64,000 bases of DNA from QWHO01 sp039809865 (GTDB lineage: Bacteria; Vulcanimicrobiota; Xenobia; Xenobiales; QWHO01), in contig JBDHVW010000041.1 in the NCBI GenBank assembly GCA_039809865.1, positions 4,098 through 68,097 of the forward strand, read 5' to 3'. Both the position numbers and the translations under genes were made by a program. The notes beneath the pieces were generated by a model. That model did no database searches and was not told the DNA's origin. It saw only the letters and a list, made by a program, of their open reading frames with translations. Of the stretch, positions 34,074 to 42,285 are shown in pieces. The first letter of the stretch is position 1. Every line of letters begins with the position of its first letter.

Positions 34074-34372
34074 CGCCCATTCTCGCGGTCTTCTAACAAT
34101 GCCTGAAGAACCGAGGCGCTGCTCCGCGCACGGCGACGCTGAGCAAGCAACTCCGAGATCGAATTTCCATTGCCCGGCTTGATGACTCCGTCGCGGTAGA
34201 GTCGCTGCATCCTGGCCTCCTCCTCGGCATCATCCAAGGGAGCCACGTGCGGGCTCAGCCTCGCAATGACCACACCCCGCTCCACCACCAGGATCTCTTC
34301 GCCGGCTTTGACTCGCTTGAGATGGGCGCTCAAATGGGCTTTCAGGTCGGTGACCGAAACGGCTTTGCTCAT
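34070..34372 (-). CDS. Antitoxin of the Phd/YefM (VapB) type
   Basis: The 100-residue protein begins SKAVSVTDLKAHLSAHLKRVKAGEEILVVERGVVIARLSP, the Phd/YefM-type DNA-binding domain. Its Arg/Glu-rich tail would bind the toxin. It starts at ATG 34372 and ends overlapping the toxin gene by four bases. It should repress its own operon and neutralise the PIN RNase. Confidence 0.85.
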   Translation of the reverse strand: MSKAVSVTDLKAHLSAHLKRVKAGEEILVVERGVVIARLSPHVAPLDDAEEEARMQRLYRDGVIKPGNGNSISELLAQRRRARSSASVLQALLEDRENGR

Positions 34373-34403
34373 GTGACCATTCTAGTCAGATTGAGCGGCA
34401 ATT

Positions 34404-34910
34404 TCAACCGCCACGGCGTTTGAGCAGCTGTTGGATGGTTGCGTCCCTGGCGTAGTCGAGGGCCGAGCGGGCGCGGTTATCGAGGGCGCCCACGTTGGCG
34501 CCACGTTGCAGCAGCAGGGCGACCACATCGGCGTGGCCTTCGCCGGCGGCCAGCATCAGCGGAGTGCGGCCCTCCAGGTCGGACTGGTCGAGGTTGGCTC
34601 CGCGGTCGAGCAACAAGGTCACGACCTCGAGGTGACCCTCGTCGGCGGCCTCGTGCAGGGCGGTCTCCCCCTCCTCATCGCCGAGATTGGGCCGAGCTCC
34701 CTGGTCGAGCAGCCAGCGCACGACCCCGAGATGGCCCTCCTCGGCTGCCTCGGTGAGCGCCGTGTCACCGTCAAAGCGCACGTCAACCGGGACGCAGATG
34801 CGCCGCATCGCAGGCAGGTCGCCGCGCTCCGCGGCCTCGACGAACCTCTCGGCGGGGCAGGCCAGGGCGGGGGCGGTCAGGATGAGCAGGGCGATCAGGG
34901 TCTTACGCAT
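34404..34910 (-). CDS. Secreted ankyrin-repeat protein
   Basis: The 168-residue protein has a signal peptide (MRKTLIALLILTAPALA) followed by about four ankyrin repeats (DGDTALTEAAEEGHLGVVRWLLDQGA; ...GETALHEAADEGHLEVVTLLLDRGA; ...GRTPLMLAAGEGHADVVALLLQRGA; then a partial RSALDYARDATIQQLL). Exported ankyrin proteins occur in bacterial periplasms and bind partner proteins, for example enzymes. It starts directly after the stop of the next gene upstream (TGA then ATG), so it is in an operon with the paralogous secreted proteins. Confidence 0.85.
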   Translation of the reverse strand: MRKTLIALLILTAPALACPAERFVEAAERGDLPAMRRICVPVDVRFDGDTALTEAAEEGHLGVVRWLLDQGARPNLGDEEGETALHEAADEGHLEVVTLLLDRGANLDQSDLEGRTPLMLAAGEGHADVVALLLQRGANVGALDNRARSALDYARDATIQQLLKRRGG

Positions 34911-35396
34911 TCATAACTCCAGAGCCGGGGTTCCTTCGATGTTCCAGCGCCCATCCTGGGCGCGATTCAGCTCGACCGTGAAGGTGGGTCCGTCGACCGG
35001 GCCCGTATGGCCCGTGATTTGAACCGTCGCGTGGGAGCGCTCGCCGCTCCACTGGACTCGCGAGATGGTCGCGTAAACGCTTTGATGGCTCGCACTCGCT
35101 TGACGGAAACGCTCCCAGGCCGCTTCGTCGCGACCGGATCCGAACCAGTGCTCGAGCTCGGAGGGAGTGAGCAGGTGGAATTTGCATCGGGTCGGGCTCA
35201 GGACGCCGGCAGGACGGCCGTCTATGGGGTCGACCTCTGAGCAAACAAGCGCGGTTGGGCCGCAGAGGGCGTTGTAGACCGCATACTCATCCGCGTCGAT
35301 GACGTCGGGACGGAATACCCAGGCGAGGAGAGCCGTGGCTACGAGGGCAACGCCGAGCGGAAGCGTGCGCTTCAGGTCAGTGCGTGGGATAAGCAC
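34911..35396 (-). CDS. Secreted/anchored hypothetical protein of the local 'ADEYAxY' family
   Basis: The protein is about 161 residues from GTG 35396, which overlaps the upstream gene by 20 bases. It has an N-terminal hydrophobic segment (TLPLGVALVATALLAWVF), then VIDADEYAVYNALCG. A middle DPIDGRPAGVL and a C-terminal YATISRVQWSGERSHATVQIT resemble the next gene upstream (EPMDGHPAATL; YATVSRVRFRGDDAVLHLVI). The two are clear tandem paralogues. No enzymatic motif is visible. Confidence 0.65.
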   Translation of the reverse strand: MLIPRTDLKRTLPLGVALVATALLAWVFRPDVIDADEYAVYNALCGPTALVCSEVDPIDGRPAGVLSPTRCKFHLLTPSELEHWFGSGRDEAAWERFRQASASHQSVYATISRVQWSGERSHATVQITGHTGPVDGPTFTVELNRAQDGRWNIEGTPALEL

Positions 35397-35772
35397 GTTC
35401 CTCCCGGTTCCAGTGGCCGTTCGACCGCACAAAACTGACCCAACGGTCAGTCACAACGGTCGCACGCACCCGGATGACCAGATGCAAGACTGCGTCATCA
35501 CCGCGAAACCGTACGCGAGAGACCGTCGCATATTGACGGTGCCCGGTTTGCTCCAGGTCCTGCGGTGCGATCAGAGTGAACCAGAAAGGGGCCGGGTCCA
35601 GCGTTGCGGCTGGATGTCCATCCATGGGCTCGGTCCGAGAGACCACCAGGGCGTCGGGCCCGAAAGTCTTCTGGTAGATTTCGATCTCGTCAGCGGTGAT
35701 CCGATCGGTCGGGCGAAAGAAGAAGCCCAGCACGGCCACTGCCACGATCACGGCCAGCAGCGAGCGCTTCAC
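35377..35772 (-). CDS. Secreted/anchored hypothetical protein of the local 'ADEYAxY' family
   Basis: The 131-residue protein starts at GTG 35772, overlapping the upstream TGA as GTGA. A hydrophobic N-terminus (VKRSLLAVIVAVAVLGFFF) is followed by RITADEIEIYQKTFG, EPMDGHPAATL and YATVSRVRFRGDD. It ends WNREERAYPTH. It is a paralogue of its neighbours. The conserved D[GP]xPA turn and C-terminal beta strands suggest one small fold. The function is unknown. Confidence 0.65.
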   Translation of the reverse strand: MKRSLLAVIVAVAVLGFFFRPTDRITADEIEIYQKTFGPDALVVSRTEPMDGHPAATLDPAPFWFTLIAPQDLEQTGHRQYATVSRVRFRGDDAVLHLVIRVRATVVTDRWVSFVRSNGHWNREERAYPTH

Positions 35773-36257
35773 AGCTTGACCCACTTGCCGTCGCGCAGCT
35801 CGGCGCGGGCCAGCGAGCTCTCGATGGACATTCCCCGGCCGTAGTAAGCCAGGTAGACCACGGCGTGGCGATGCGACTTGCTCCAGCCCACGCGGGAGAC
35901 GCACCAGTAATCGGACGGGCGGTCCGGGTCGTAGCTGCCCTGCAAACCCGTGTCGGCGTTCAGCAGGAACCTCCCGAGCTCGACCGGGTCGAGGGGCCAG
36001 CGACGGTCGTTCGAGCCCCGAACGTCCGAAAGCCTCGGGGTTTGCCCCGGCTCGCAGCCTCCCACGACCTCGCCATAGGTCCGCCCTTCGACCCTGCACT
36101 CGGGCGGCAGAATAGCCCGGTAGACAGCATACTCGTCGGCCGTCACCTGGGCGGCCTCGGCCACGAAAACGTGCGGCGGCGGATCCGGCTGCCCCATCGC
36201 CGCCATGACCGCTACGACGCCAAGAACCCCCAGGATCGTGAGCATCGGTCGCTCCAT
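35769..36257 (-). CDS. Secreted hypothetical protein of the local 'ADEYAxY' family
   Basis: The 162-residue protein starts at ATG 36257. ATG 36245, with GGAG six bases before it, is an equally good choice. The signal peptide is MLTILGVLGVVAVMAAMG. QVTADEYAVYRAILPPE follows, then WCVSRVGWSKSHRHAVVYLAYYG in the C-terminal half. It is the first gene of a chain of three overlapping paralogues and an ankyrin gene. Sequence between the shared motifs is quite diverged, so the duplications are not recent. Confidence 0.65.
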   Translation of the reverse strand: MERPMLTILGVLGVVAVMAAMGQPDPPPHVFVAEAAQVTADEYAVYRAILPPECRVEGRTYGEVVGGCEPGQTPRLSDVRGSNDRRWPLDPVELGRFLLNADTGLQGSYDPDRPSDYWCVSRVGWSKSHRHAVVYLAYYGRGMSIESSLARAELRDGKWVKL

Positions 36258-36310
36258 CCCCTGAGGGTTCTCCAGACTCGTGTGGTTACCTTGCCGGGGT
36301 GCCCTGGATT

Positions 36311-36847
36311 TCAGTCTTCCCAGCGGGCGTCGTAGTTGACGTCCAGACGGATGACGCGTTGGGCGGCGGCGGTGCGGGCGTAGCCGGCCTGCCACGCGGA
36401 CCAGGCTTCCTTCAGAGTCGCCTCTCGGTTCGGCGACCCGGGCAGCTGCTGCAACCCCACCAGACAACGATAGAAGTCGCCCTGGCCGTGGACCAGGAAG
36501 CGAGCCCCCGCCAGAAAAACCGTGGGGGTCTCGCGACCGGTCACGTCGTCGTTCAAGTCGTTGAGACGCCGAATCAGCTGATCGGCCTTATAGTCGAGCT
36601 TGGACGCGTCGATGCTGCCGGACCTGGCGCGGCCGTAGAGCGCGCGGATGTCCTCGGCCACCCGGAACGTGTCCGGGATGTCCCACTGGACCAGCCTGCG
36701 GCGGTACTGCAGGAAGGCCTCGGCGTTGGGATGGGTCCAGGGAACGACCTGGCGCTCCTGAAACCGGAACGGGGCGTTGGTGACCCACCAGTGGTAGCCC
36801 GTCAGGGCCAGGGCCACCAGGAGCACAAGACCGATTTCTCTCTTCAT
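36311..36847 (-). CDS. Membrane-anchored hypothetical protein (178 aa)
   Basis: This starts at ATG 36847 with an N-terminal hydrophobic segment (MKREIGLVLLVALALTGYHWWV) and then a helical soluble domain (HPNAEAFLQYRRRLVQWDIP, DYKADQLIRRLNDLND, WSAWQAGYARTAAAQRVI). I recognise no family. It lies 32 bp downstream of the acyl-CoA synthetase and 53 bp upstream of the secreted-paralogue chain, all on the minus strand. Confidence 0.6.
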   Translation of the reverse strand: MKREIGLVLLVALALTGYHWWVTNAPFRFQERQVVPWTHPNAEAFLQYRRRLVQWDIPDTFRVAEDIRALYGRARSGSIDASKLDYKADQLIRRLNDLNDDVTGRETPTVFLAGARFLVHGQGDFYRCLVGLQQLPGSPNREATLKEAWSAWQAGYARTAAAQRVIRLDVNYDARWED

Positions 36848-36879
36848 ACCGGCTTTTACGCCGGCACGGAGCAGAAGGT

Positions 36880-38526
36880 TCAGATCCGACCCAGCTCGCG
36901 GCGCAGCAGTTTGCCCAGCCGAGTTCGGGGCAGCTGGGCCAGCACCTGGACGCGGGCGGGGACCATTGCGGCCGGCAAGCGCCGCTCGCAAAACGAGCGG
37001 ATCTCCTCACCGGAGGCGTGCTTGCGGGGACGCAGCACCACGAAGCCGCGCAGCTCCTCGCACGGATGGGGACCCGCCGGGTCGCCGGAGGGGGGCCAGC
37101 CGACCACGGCGGCGTCCTGTACCGCCGGATGCTCGAACATGACCTCCTCGATGTCGCGCGGATAGATCAGCCGTCCGTCTCGGCGCAGAACGTCATTCTT
37201 GCGGTTGATCAGGTAGAAAAAGCCGTCCTGGTCGCGCTGGGCCATGTCGCCCGTGTGCAGCCAGCCGTCGATGAGCACCCGGGCGGTGGCCTCGGGATTG
37301 CCGAAGTAGCCGTCCATCAACTGGGGACCGCGCACGATCAGCTCACCCACCTGTCCGTGCGGCAACTCGAGGCCCGTCTCGAAATCGACGATCAAGGCCT
37401 CGGTGGAAGGCAGCGGCAGGCCGATGGAGCCGCTGCGCCGCCGCCCCTCGAGCGGATTGGCGTGGGTGACGGGGCCCGACTCGGTCAACCCGTAACCCTC
37501 CACGAGCCGACCTTTGCTGACCTTCTCGAAGCCTTCCTGGACCTCGATCGGCAGAGGAGCGGCGCCGGAGATGCAAGCGCGGATGGTCTTCAGACCGTAG
37601 GAGCGCAGGTTGGGCTGATTGAGCAGCGCCCCGTAGAGCATCGGAACGCCCGGGAACAAGGTGGGCTTGAAGCGGCCGATGGTCTCCAGGATCTCCTGAG
37701 GGGTGGGGGCGGCCGGAAGCAGCAGCGTGGCCCCCTCCGCCATTGCCAGATTGACCGCCGCGGTGAGGCCGTAGGCGTGATAGAACGGCAGGCAACAGAG
37801 CATGCGCTCCTGCCCGGGCTTCATGCGCGAGTCCCAGGCCGCCAGCTGGCGGGTATTGGCGACCAGAGCGCGGTGACTGAGCACGACCCCGCGCGGAGAG
37901 CCCGTGGTGCCGCCGGTGTAGAGCACCACCGCGGGCGCTGCCGGATCCACCTCGACGCGGGGGAACTCGGGATCGGCCTCGCGCATCAGGCGGCGCCATC
38001 GCAGGTAACGGCGCTCGGGCAAACCGGCGGCGATGCGCGCGGCCACGCGCAGCCAACCGCGCATGTAGCGCGTGTACTCGCGCCCGGAGCTCAGGATGAG
38101 AAACTCGGACGCGGCCCGGCGCAGCACCTCCTCGAGCTGCTCGGGCAAAGGCGAGGGGACGACGCTGGCGCGCGGGCGAGCATCCATCAGCTGCTGCTCG
38201 AGCAGGGCCGCGGGGGTCTCGGGAGCCACCAGCACGCAGGCTCCACCCGCCCACAGCGTGCCGTAGAGCGCCACCAGCGCCTGCACTGAGTTGGGCAACA
38301 GCACCGCCACGCGGTCGCCTGGCTGCAAACCCAGCTCCACCAGCACCGAAGCGAATTTCTGGACCTCGGCCAGGAGCTGCTCGTAGGAGAGCGCCCCCGC
38401 CTCGGACCAGACGGCCGCCCGACGCGGCCAGCGGCGCGCGGAGTCGGCCAGGAGCTCCGTCAGGGGCTGGTCGGTGGGCGAAAGCTCGGCCGGCACGCCG
38501 GGATCGTAATGCGAGAACCAGCTCAC
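36880..38526 (-). CDS. AMP-forming acyl-CoA/acyl-acid synthetase
   Basis: The 548-residue protein has the adenylate-forming core motifs: P-loop YTGGTTGSPRGVVLSH, FPGVPMLYGALL, GYGLTESGPVTHANP, DGWLHTGDMA and the C-terminal acyl-transfer Lys in RTRLGKLLRREL. The length and the YHAYGLT region are typical of long-chain fatty-acid CoA ligases. It should activate a carboxylic acid with ATP and transfer it to CoA. The start is GTG 38526, overlapping the alpha/beta hydrolase gene as GTGA. The adjacent hydrolase suggests joint action on lipid or ester substrates. The substrate is not predictable. Confidence 0.88.
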   Translation of the reverse strand: MSWFSHYDPGVPAELSPTDQPLTELLADSARRWPRRAAVWSEAGALSYEQLLAEVQKFASVLVELGLQPGDRVAVLLPNSVQALVALYGTLWAGGACVLVAPETPAALLEQQLMDARPRASVVPSPLPEQLEEVLRRAASEFLILSSGREYTRYMRGWLRVAARIAAGLPERRYLRWRRLMREADPEFPRVEVDPAAPAVVLYTGGTTGSPRGVVLSHRALVANTRQLAAWDSRMKPGQERMLCCLPFYHAYGLTAAVNLAMAEGATLLLPAAPTPQEILETIGRFKPTLFPGVPMLYGALLNQPNLRSYGLKTIRACISGAAPLPIEVQEGFEKVSKGRLVEGYGLTESGPVTHANPLEGRRRSGSIGLPLPSTEALIVDFETGLELPHGQVGELIVRGPQLMDGYFGNPEATARVLIDGWLHTGDMAQRDQDGFFYLINRKNDVLRRDGRLIYPRDIEEVMFEHPAVQDAAVVGWPPSGDPAGPHPCEELRGFVVLRPRKHASGEEIRSFCERRLPAAMVPARVQVLAQLPRTRLGKLLRRELGRI

Positions 38527-39302
38527 GCGGACGATTCCAGCGGGCCGCGCCAGCTGCGCTTGAGCCCCGGCTCGAGAAAGCGCTCCAGGATGCGGTTGAC
38601 GGCGGCCGGCCGCTCGAGCTGGGGCAGATGCCCGCAAAACGGCAGGCTGACGAACTCGACGTTGGGGATCAGGTCGGCCATCCTGCGCATGGCGCGGGGC
38701 CGGGTGAGCCAGTCCAACTCGCCCGAGAGCACCAGCGTGGGCACGTTGATGCTGGCGTAGAGGTCCCAGCCGCGCCAGCGCATCAGGTTGGGCACCAGCT
38801 GCTTGAGCACGCCCGGGGGGCAGTTGACCTGGTTCTTGAAGACCTTCCGCACCTGGTCCAGAAGCGACGTAGGGCATTTGAGCAGCACCGACGTCAGCGG
38901 GTTCAGGGGAATCTCTCCGGCCGTGGAGACGAGCGCCAGCCGCTCCAGCTTCTCGGGACGCTTGGTCGCGTAGCCGGCCGCCACCGCGCCCCCGAAGGAG
39001 TGGCCGATGAGCGCGAAGCGGGGCACCTCCAGCGCTTCGATGGCCAGCTCGAAGTCGCGCACCATGTTGTCGAAGGTGTAGCCGGAAGCGGCGATCTCGC
39101 TCTCACCGTGGCCCCGAAAGTCGTAGCTGAGCACCCGAAAGCGGTCGCTAAAGTAGTCCATCTGGTGGCGCCACTGGGTGGAGCGGCCCGCCCCGCCGTG
39201 GAGAAAGAACAGCACCGGGGCATCGCGAGGACCATAGTCCAACGCTGCCAGGCGCACGGCGGGCGCCTCCCCCACGCAGATCCACTTTCGGTTTTCACTC
39301 AC
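38523..39302 (-). CDS. Alpha/beta-fold hydrolase
   Basis: The 259-residue protein has the oxyanion region LFFLHGGAGRSTQW, the nucleophile elbow IGHSFGGAVA, an acid in VLSGELDWLTRP and a catalytic His in FCGHLPQLERP. It is cytoplasmic, without a signal peptide. The start is GTG 39302, overlapping the upstream TGA (GTGA). The family includes esterases, thioesterases and C-C hydrolases. Coupling to an acyl-CoA synthetase fits lipid or ester turnover, but the substrate is unknown. Confidence 0.85.
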   Translation of the reverse strand: MSENRKWICVGEAPAVRLAALDYGPRDAPVLFFLHGGAGRSTQWRHQMDYFSDRFRVLSYDFRGHGESEIAASGYTFDNMVRDFELAIEALEVPRFALIGHSFGGAVAAGYATKRPEKLERLALVSTAGEIPLNPLTSVLLKCPTSLLDQVRKVFKNQVNCPPGVLKQLVPNLMRWRGWDLYASINVPTLVLSGELDWLTRPRAMRRMADLIPNVEFVSLPFCGHLPQLERPAAVNRILERFLEPGLKRSWRGPLESSA

Positions 39303-39601
39303 CCCGGCGACACTTCTTCGCCCGGACCGGGCCCCTCCTGGTCGGGCAAGTCGGGCAGCGCGCTGCGCGCGGGAGACCGCTCGTCGCTCCAGCGGCTCAG
39401 GAACTCGTCCGCCTCGCAATTCTCGAGGGCCGCACTCTCTTCCAGACGGTAGCGCACGCCCCGAATCAGGTCGGTCTGGGCGCCGCCCACCACCAGGTAG
39501 CGCAGGACGAGGCGATCGAGGTCGGTTTCATACAGCGTGACCACCTCGGACCCGGCGATGGGCACCCACTGCCGCGTGCGAAAATAGAGACGGTCGGCCA
39601 T
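39299..39601 (-). CDS. Small hypothetical protein (100 aa)
   Basis: This runs from ATG 39601 (MADRLYFRTRQWVPIAGSEVV). GTG 39655 would add 18 residues. The N-terminal two-thirds look like a compact alpha/beta domain, and the tail is Pro/Glu/Ser-rich and probably disordered. I recognise no family. It overlaps the hydrolase gene by four bases, so it belongs to the same operon. Confidence 0.55.
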   Translation of the reverse strand: MADRLYFRTRQWVPIAGSEVVTLYETDLDRLVLRYLVVGGAQTDLIRGVRYRLEESAALENCEADEFLSRWSDERSPARSALPDLPDQEGPGPGEEVSPG

Positions 39602-39675
39602 CGCCCTGGCTTGGCGGAGGATTCGCGCGGGTCCTGCAAGAAACCGCCCTGCCACTAAAAAGGGACTCGATTGTA

Positions 39676-40587
39676 ATGCTGCGCAGATTGTTACTGGTAC
39701 TGGCTTCCAGCCGCTGGCTGAAGGCCCTGATGGTCAAGAACCCCCTCGCCCGGCGGGTTGCCCGCCGCTTCGTGGCGGGAGAGGGGCTCGAGGATGCCAT
39801 GAAGGCGGTGGCCCAGCTCCGCTCCGATGACCTGATGGTCACCCTCGACTTTCTGGGGGAGAACGCCGATACGCTCGAAGGCGCCGAGGAGGCGGCCACC
39901 CAGTATCTCGAGGTGGTGCAGGCGATCGTGGCCTCCGGCCTCGAGAGCCACGTCTCCCTGAAGCTGACCGCCCTGGGCCTCGATCACGGCGTGGAGGTGG
40001 CCGTGGCCCACCTCGAGCGCATCCTGGCGGCCGCCAAGAAGCACGACATCTTCGTGCGCATCGACATGGAGGGCTCGGACTACACCGAGAAGACCATGCA
40101 AGTCTTCGAGAAGGCCCGCGCCAATTACGACAACGTGGGTGTGGTGCTGCAGGCCTACCTGCATCGCTCCCGGGCCGACGTGGCTCGGGCCAACGAGCTC
40201 CACGGGCGCGTGCGGCTGTGCAAGGGCGCCTACCACGAGTCCCCCCTCATCGCTTACCAAGACCGCGCCAAGGTCTCCGAGAACTACGTGACGCTGATGA
40301 AGGACCTGCTCAGCCACGGCACCTATCCGGCCATCGCCTCGCACGACGAGCAGATGATCCAGGCGACCATCCAGTATGCTCGCGAGAAGGGCATCTCCCC
40401 CAGCAGCTTCGAGTTCCAGTTCCTCTACGGCATCCGCCGCGACCGGCAGCTGCAACTGCGCAAGGAGGGCTATAACGTGCGCGTGTACGTGCCGTTTGGC
40501 TCGCAATGGTATCCCTACTTCATGCGCCGCCTGGCCGAGCGCCCGGCCAACCTCGTCTTCTTCGCGACCGCTCTCTTCAAAGGATGA
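39676..40587 (+). CDS. putA: Proline dehydrogenase
   Basis: The 303-residue monofunctional protein has the FAD-binding beta/alpha barrel signatures of PutM/PRODH: LTALGLDHG, FVRIDMEGSDYTEKT, VGVVLQAYLHRSRAD, RVRLCKGAYHE, ASHDEQMI, FEFQFLYGIRR and the C-terminal YVPFGSQWYPYFMRRLAERPAN. It oxidises proline to pyrroline-5-carboxylate and passes electrons to quinone at the membrane. The length matches single-domain enzymes, so pyrroline-5-carboxylate dehydrogenase must be encoded elsewhere. It is divergent from the hydrolase operon. SppA follows after seven bases. Confidence 0.93.
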   Translation: MLRRLLLVLASSRWLKALMVKNPLARRVARRFVAGEGLEDAMKAVAQLRSDDLMVTLDFLGENADTLEGAEEAATQYLEVVQAIVASGLESHVSLKLTALGLDHGVEVAVAHLERILAAAKKHDIFVRIDMEGSDYTEKTMQVFEKARANYDNVGVVLQAYLHRSRADVARANELHGRVRLCKGAYHESPLIAYQDRAKVSENYVTLMKDLLSHGTYPAIASHDEQMIQATIQYAREKGISPSSFEFQFLYGIRRDRQLQLRKEGYNVRVYVPFGSQWYPYFMRRLAERPANLVFFATALFKG

Positions 40588-40594
40588 CCCCCTG

Positions 40595-41635
40595 ATGCTG
40601 CCTGCACCGCCTCCCCCGCCCCCCCCGGCCCCCGCCAGGAAGGGCGGCCTGCCCTGGATGGCCATCCTGCTGGGCATCTTTCTGCTCGCCAGCCTGGGGG
40701 TCAACCTGATCCTCATGCTGGCCGTGGCGGCCAAAGGGGGCAGCGACAGCGACGGGGAGGACCACCTGCAGGAGGTGCTGGTGGACGGCAAGTCCTCGGC
40801 CTCGGACAAGATCGTGGTCATCTCGGTGAAGGGCGTCATCATGGACAGCCTGGAGCGGGGCGGCGGAACGTTCGACGCGGTCAAGGCCCAGCTCAAGAAA
40901 GCCGGCAAGGACGACGATGTCAAGGGCATCCTGCTGGAGGTGAACTCTCCCGGGGGCGGCGTGACCGAGAGCGATCGCATTTACAACGCGCTCAAGAACT
41001 TCCGCAAGGACGAGAAGCTGCCTATCGTGGTGCTGTTCGGCGACGTGGCGGCCAGCGGCGGCTACTACATCTCGATGGCCAGCGACAAGATCATCGCCCA
41101 TCCGACCACCATCACGGGCTCGATCGGTGTCATCTCGCAGTTCTTCAACGTCACCAACCTGATGGGCAAGGTGGGCGTGAGCGTCGAGACCATCAAGTCG
41201 CTGCGGTTCGACAAAGCCGAGTCGTTCAAGGACATCGGCTCGCCCTACCGGCCGATGAAGCCGGCCGAGCGCAAACTGCTGCAAGACCTGGTGACCCAGA
41301 TGTGGGAGCGCTTCACGTTCGTGGTGGCCGAAGGTCGTCAGGGGAAAATCAGCGCCGAGAAGGTGAAACAGCTGGCCGACGGCCGCGTGTTCACCGGGCC
41401 CCAGGCCCTGGAGCTCAAGCTGGTCGACGCGATCGGCTACGAGGAGGACGCCTACAAGGAGATCCGCTCGCTGGCCAAGTCGGACGACGCCAAGATCGTG
41501 CGTTACCGCAAGGAGCCGAGTCTGGCCGACCTCTTCTCGATGGAGACCCGCGTGCCCCAGCCGAGCGTCGAGGAGATGCTGCGCAAGGTAACCTACGACT
41601 CGCCGCAGCTCCTCTATCTTTGGTCGAGCCACTGA
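40595..41635 (+). CDS. sppA: Signal peptide peptidase SppA-type S49 protease
   Basis: The 346-residue protein has a Pro-rich cytoplasmic N-terminus (PAPPPPPPPAPARKG), one membrane helix (WMAILLGIFLLASLGVNLILMLAVAA) and one S49 domain. The catalytic Ser is in GDVAASGGYYISMA, the general-base Lys is in FDKAESFKDIGSPYR, and GIILLEVNSPGG-like and SIGVISQF motifs are present. It cleaves leftover signal peptides in the membrane. It starts at ATG 40595, seven bases after proline dehydrogenase. Its 3' end overlaps the proposed ABC ATPase start. Confidence 0.9.
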   Translation: MLPAPPPPPPPAPARKGGLPWMAILLGIFLLASLGVNLILMLAVAAKGGSDSDGEDHLQEVLVDGKSSASDKIVVISVKGVIMDSLERGGGTFDAVKAQLKKAGKDDDVKGILLEVNSPGGGVTESDRIYNALKNFRKDEKLPIVVLFGDVAASGGYYISMASDKIIAHPTTITGSIGVISQFFNVTNLMGKVGVSVETIKSLRFDKAESFKDIGSPYRPMKPAERKLLQDLVTQMWERFTFVVAEGRQGKISAEKVKQLADGRVFTGPQALELKLVDAIGYEEDAYKEIRSLAKSDDAKIVRYRKEPSLADLFSMETRVPQPSVEEMLRKVTYDSPQLLYLWSSH

Positions 41636-42285
41636 TCGCGCTCGAGGGAGTCTCCCTCAGCTACGGACCGATTCAGGCCGTGGACCAGGTGGATCTGAGC
41701 GTGCCCGAGGGGCAGTTCCTGGCCGTGGTTGGCTCCTCGGGCTCGGGCAAGACCTCGCTCTTGAACCTGATCGGAGGGCTGGAGCGGCCGACCGCGGGCG
41801 CTCTGCGAGTGGCCGATACGGATTTGCTGACGGCCTCGGACGCGGCCCTCTCGGCCTATCGCTCCGCCCGGATCGGCTTCGTTTTCCAGTCGTTTCACCT
41901 CCATCCGGCGCGCACGGCGCTGGAGAACACCTCGGTTCCCCTCTACTTCTGCTCGGCGCCGATGAAGGAGGGGCTGGCCCGCTGCCGGGAGCTGCTGCAA
42001 AAGCTGGGACTCGGAGGCATGGAGCACCGACCCGTCTCGCGCCTGTCGGGCGGCCAGCGCCAGCGGGTGGCGATCGCCCGCGCGCTGGTGAACCGCCCCT
42101 CGATCGTGCTGGCCGACGAGCCGATCGGCCATCTCGATGGCGAGACCGCCGGCGTGGTGCTGCAGCTCCTGTCGGAGATCCACCAGACCGAGAAGGTGAC
42201 GCTGGTGGTGGTCACCCACGACCTTTCCATCCTCGACGTGGCCCAGCGCACCGTCAAAATGGAAGGCGGCAAACTCGTTGGCTGA
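41620..42285 (+). CDS. ABC transporter ATP-binding protein (MacB/LolD type)
   Basis: The 221-residue protein has Walker A GSSGSGKTS, Q-loop GFVFQSFHLHP, signature LSGGQRQRVAIARAL, Walker B IVLADEP and the H-loop in VVVTHD. This is the compact form of MacB/LolD-like ATPases. The start is probably TTG 41620 (LVEPLIALEGVSLSYG), 16 bases inside sppA. It pairs with the FtsX-type permease gene that overlaps its end by eight bases. Such systems move lipoproteins, peptides or other molecules across the periplasm by mechanotransmission. Confidence 0.9.
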   Translation: MVEPLIALEGVSLSYGPIQAVDQVDLSVPEGQFLAVVGSSGSGKTSLLNLIGGLERPTAGALRVADTDLLTASDAALSAYRSARIGFVFQSFHLHPARTALENTSVPLYFCSAPMKEGLARCRELLQKLGLGGMEHRPVSRLSGGQRQRVAIARALVNRPSIVLADEPIGHLDGETAGVVLQLLSEIHQTEKVTLVVVTHDLSILDVAQRTVKMEGGKLVG

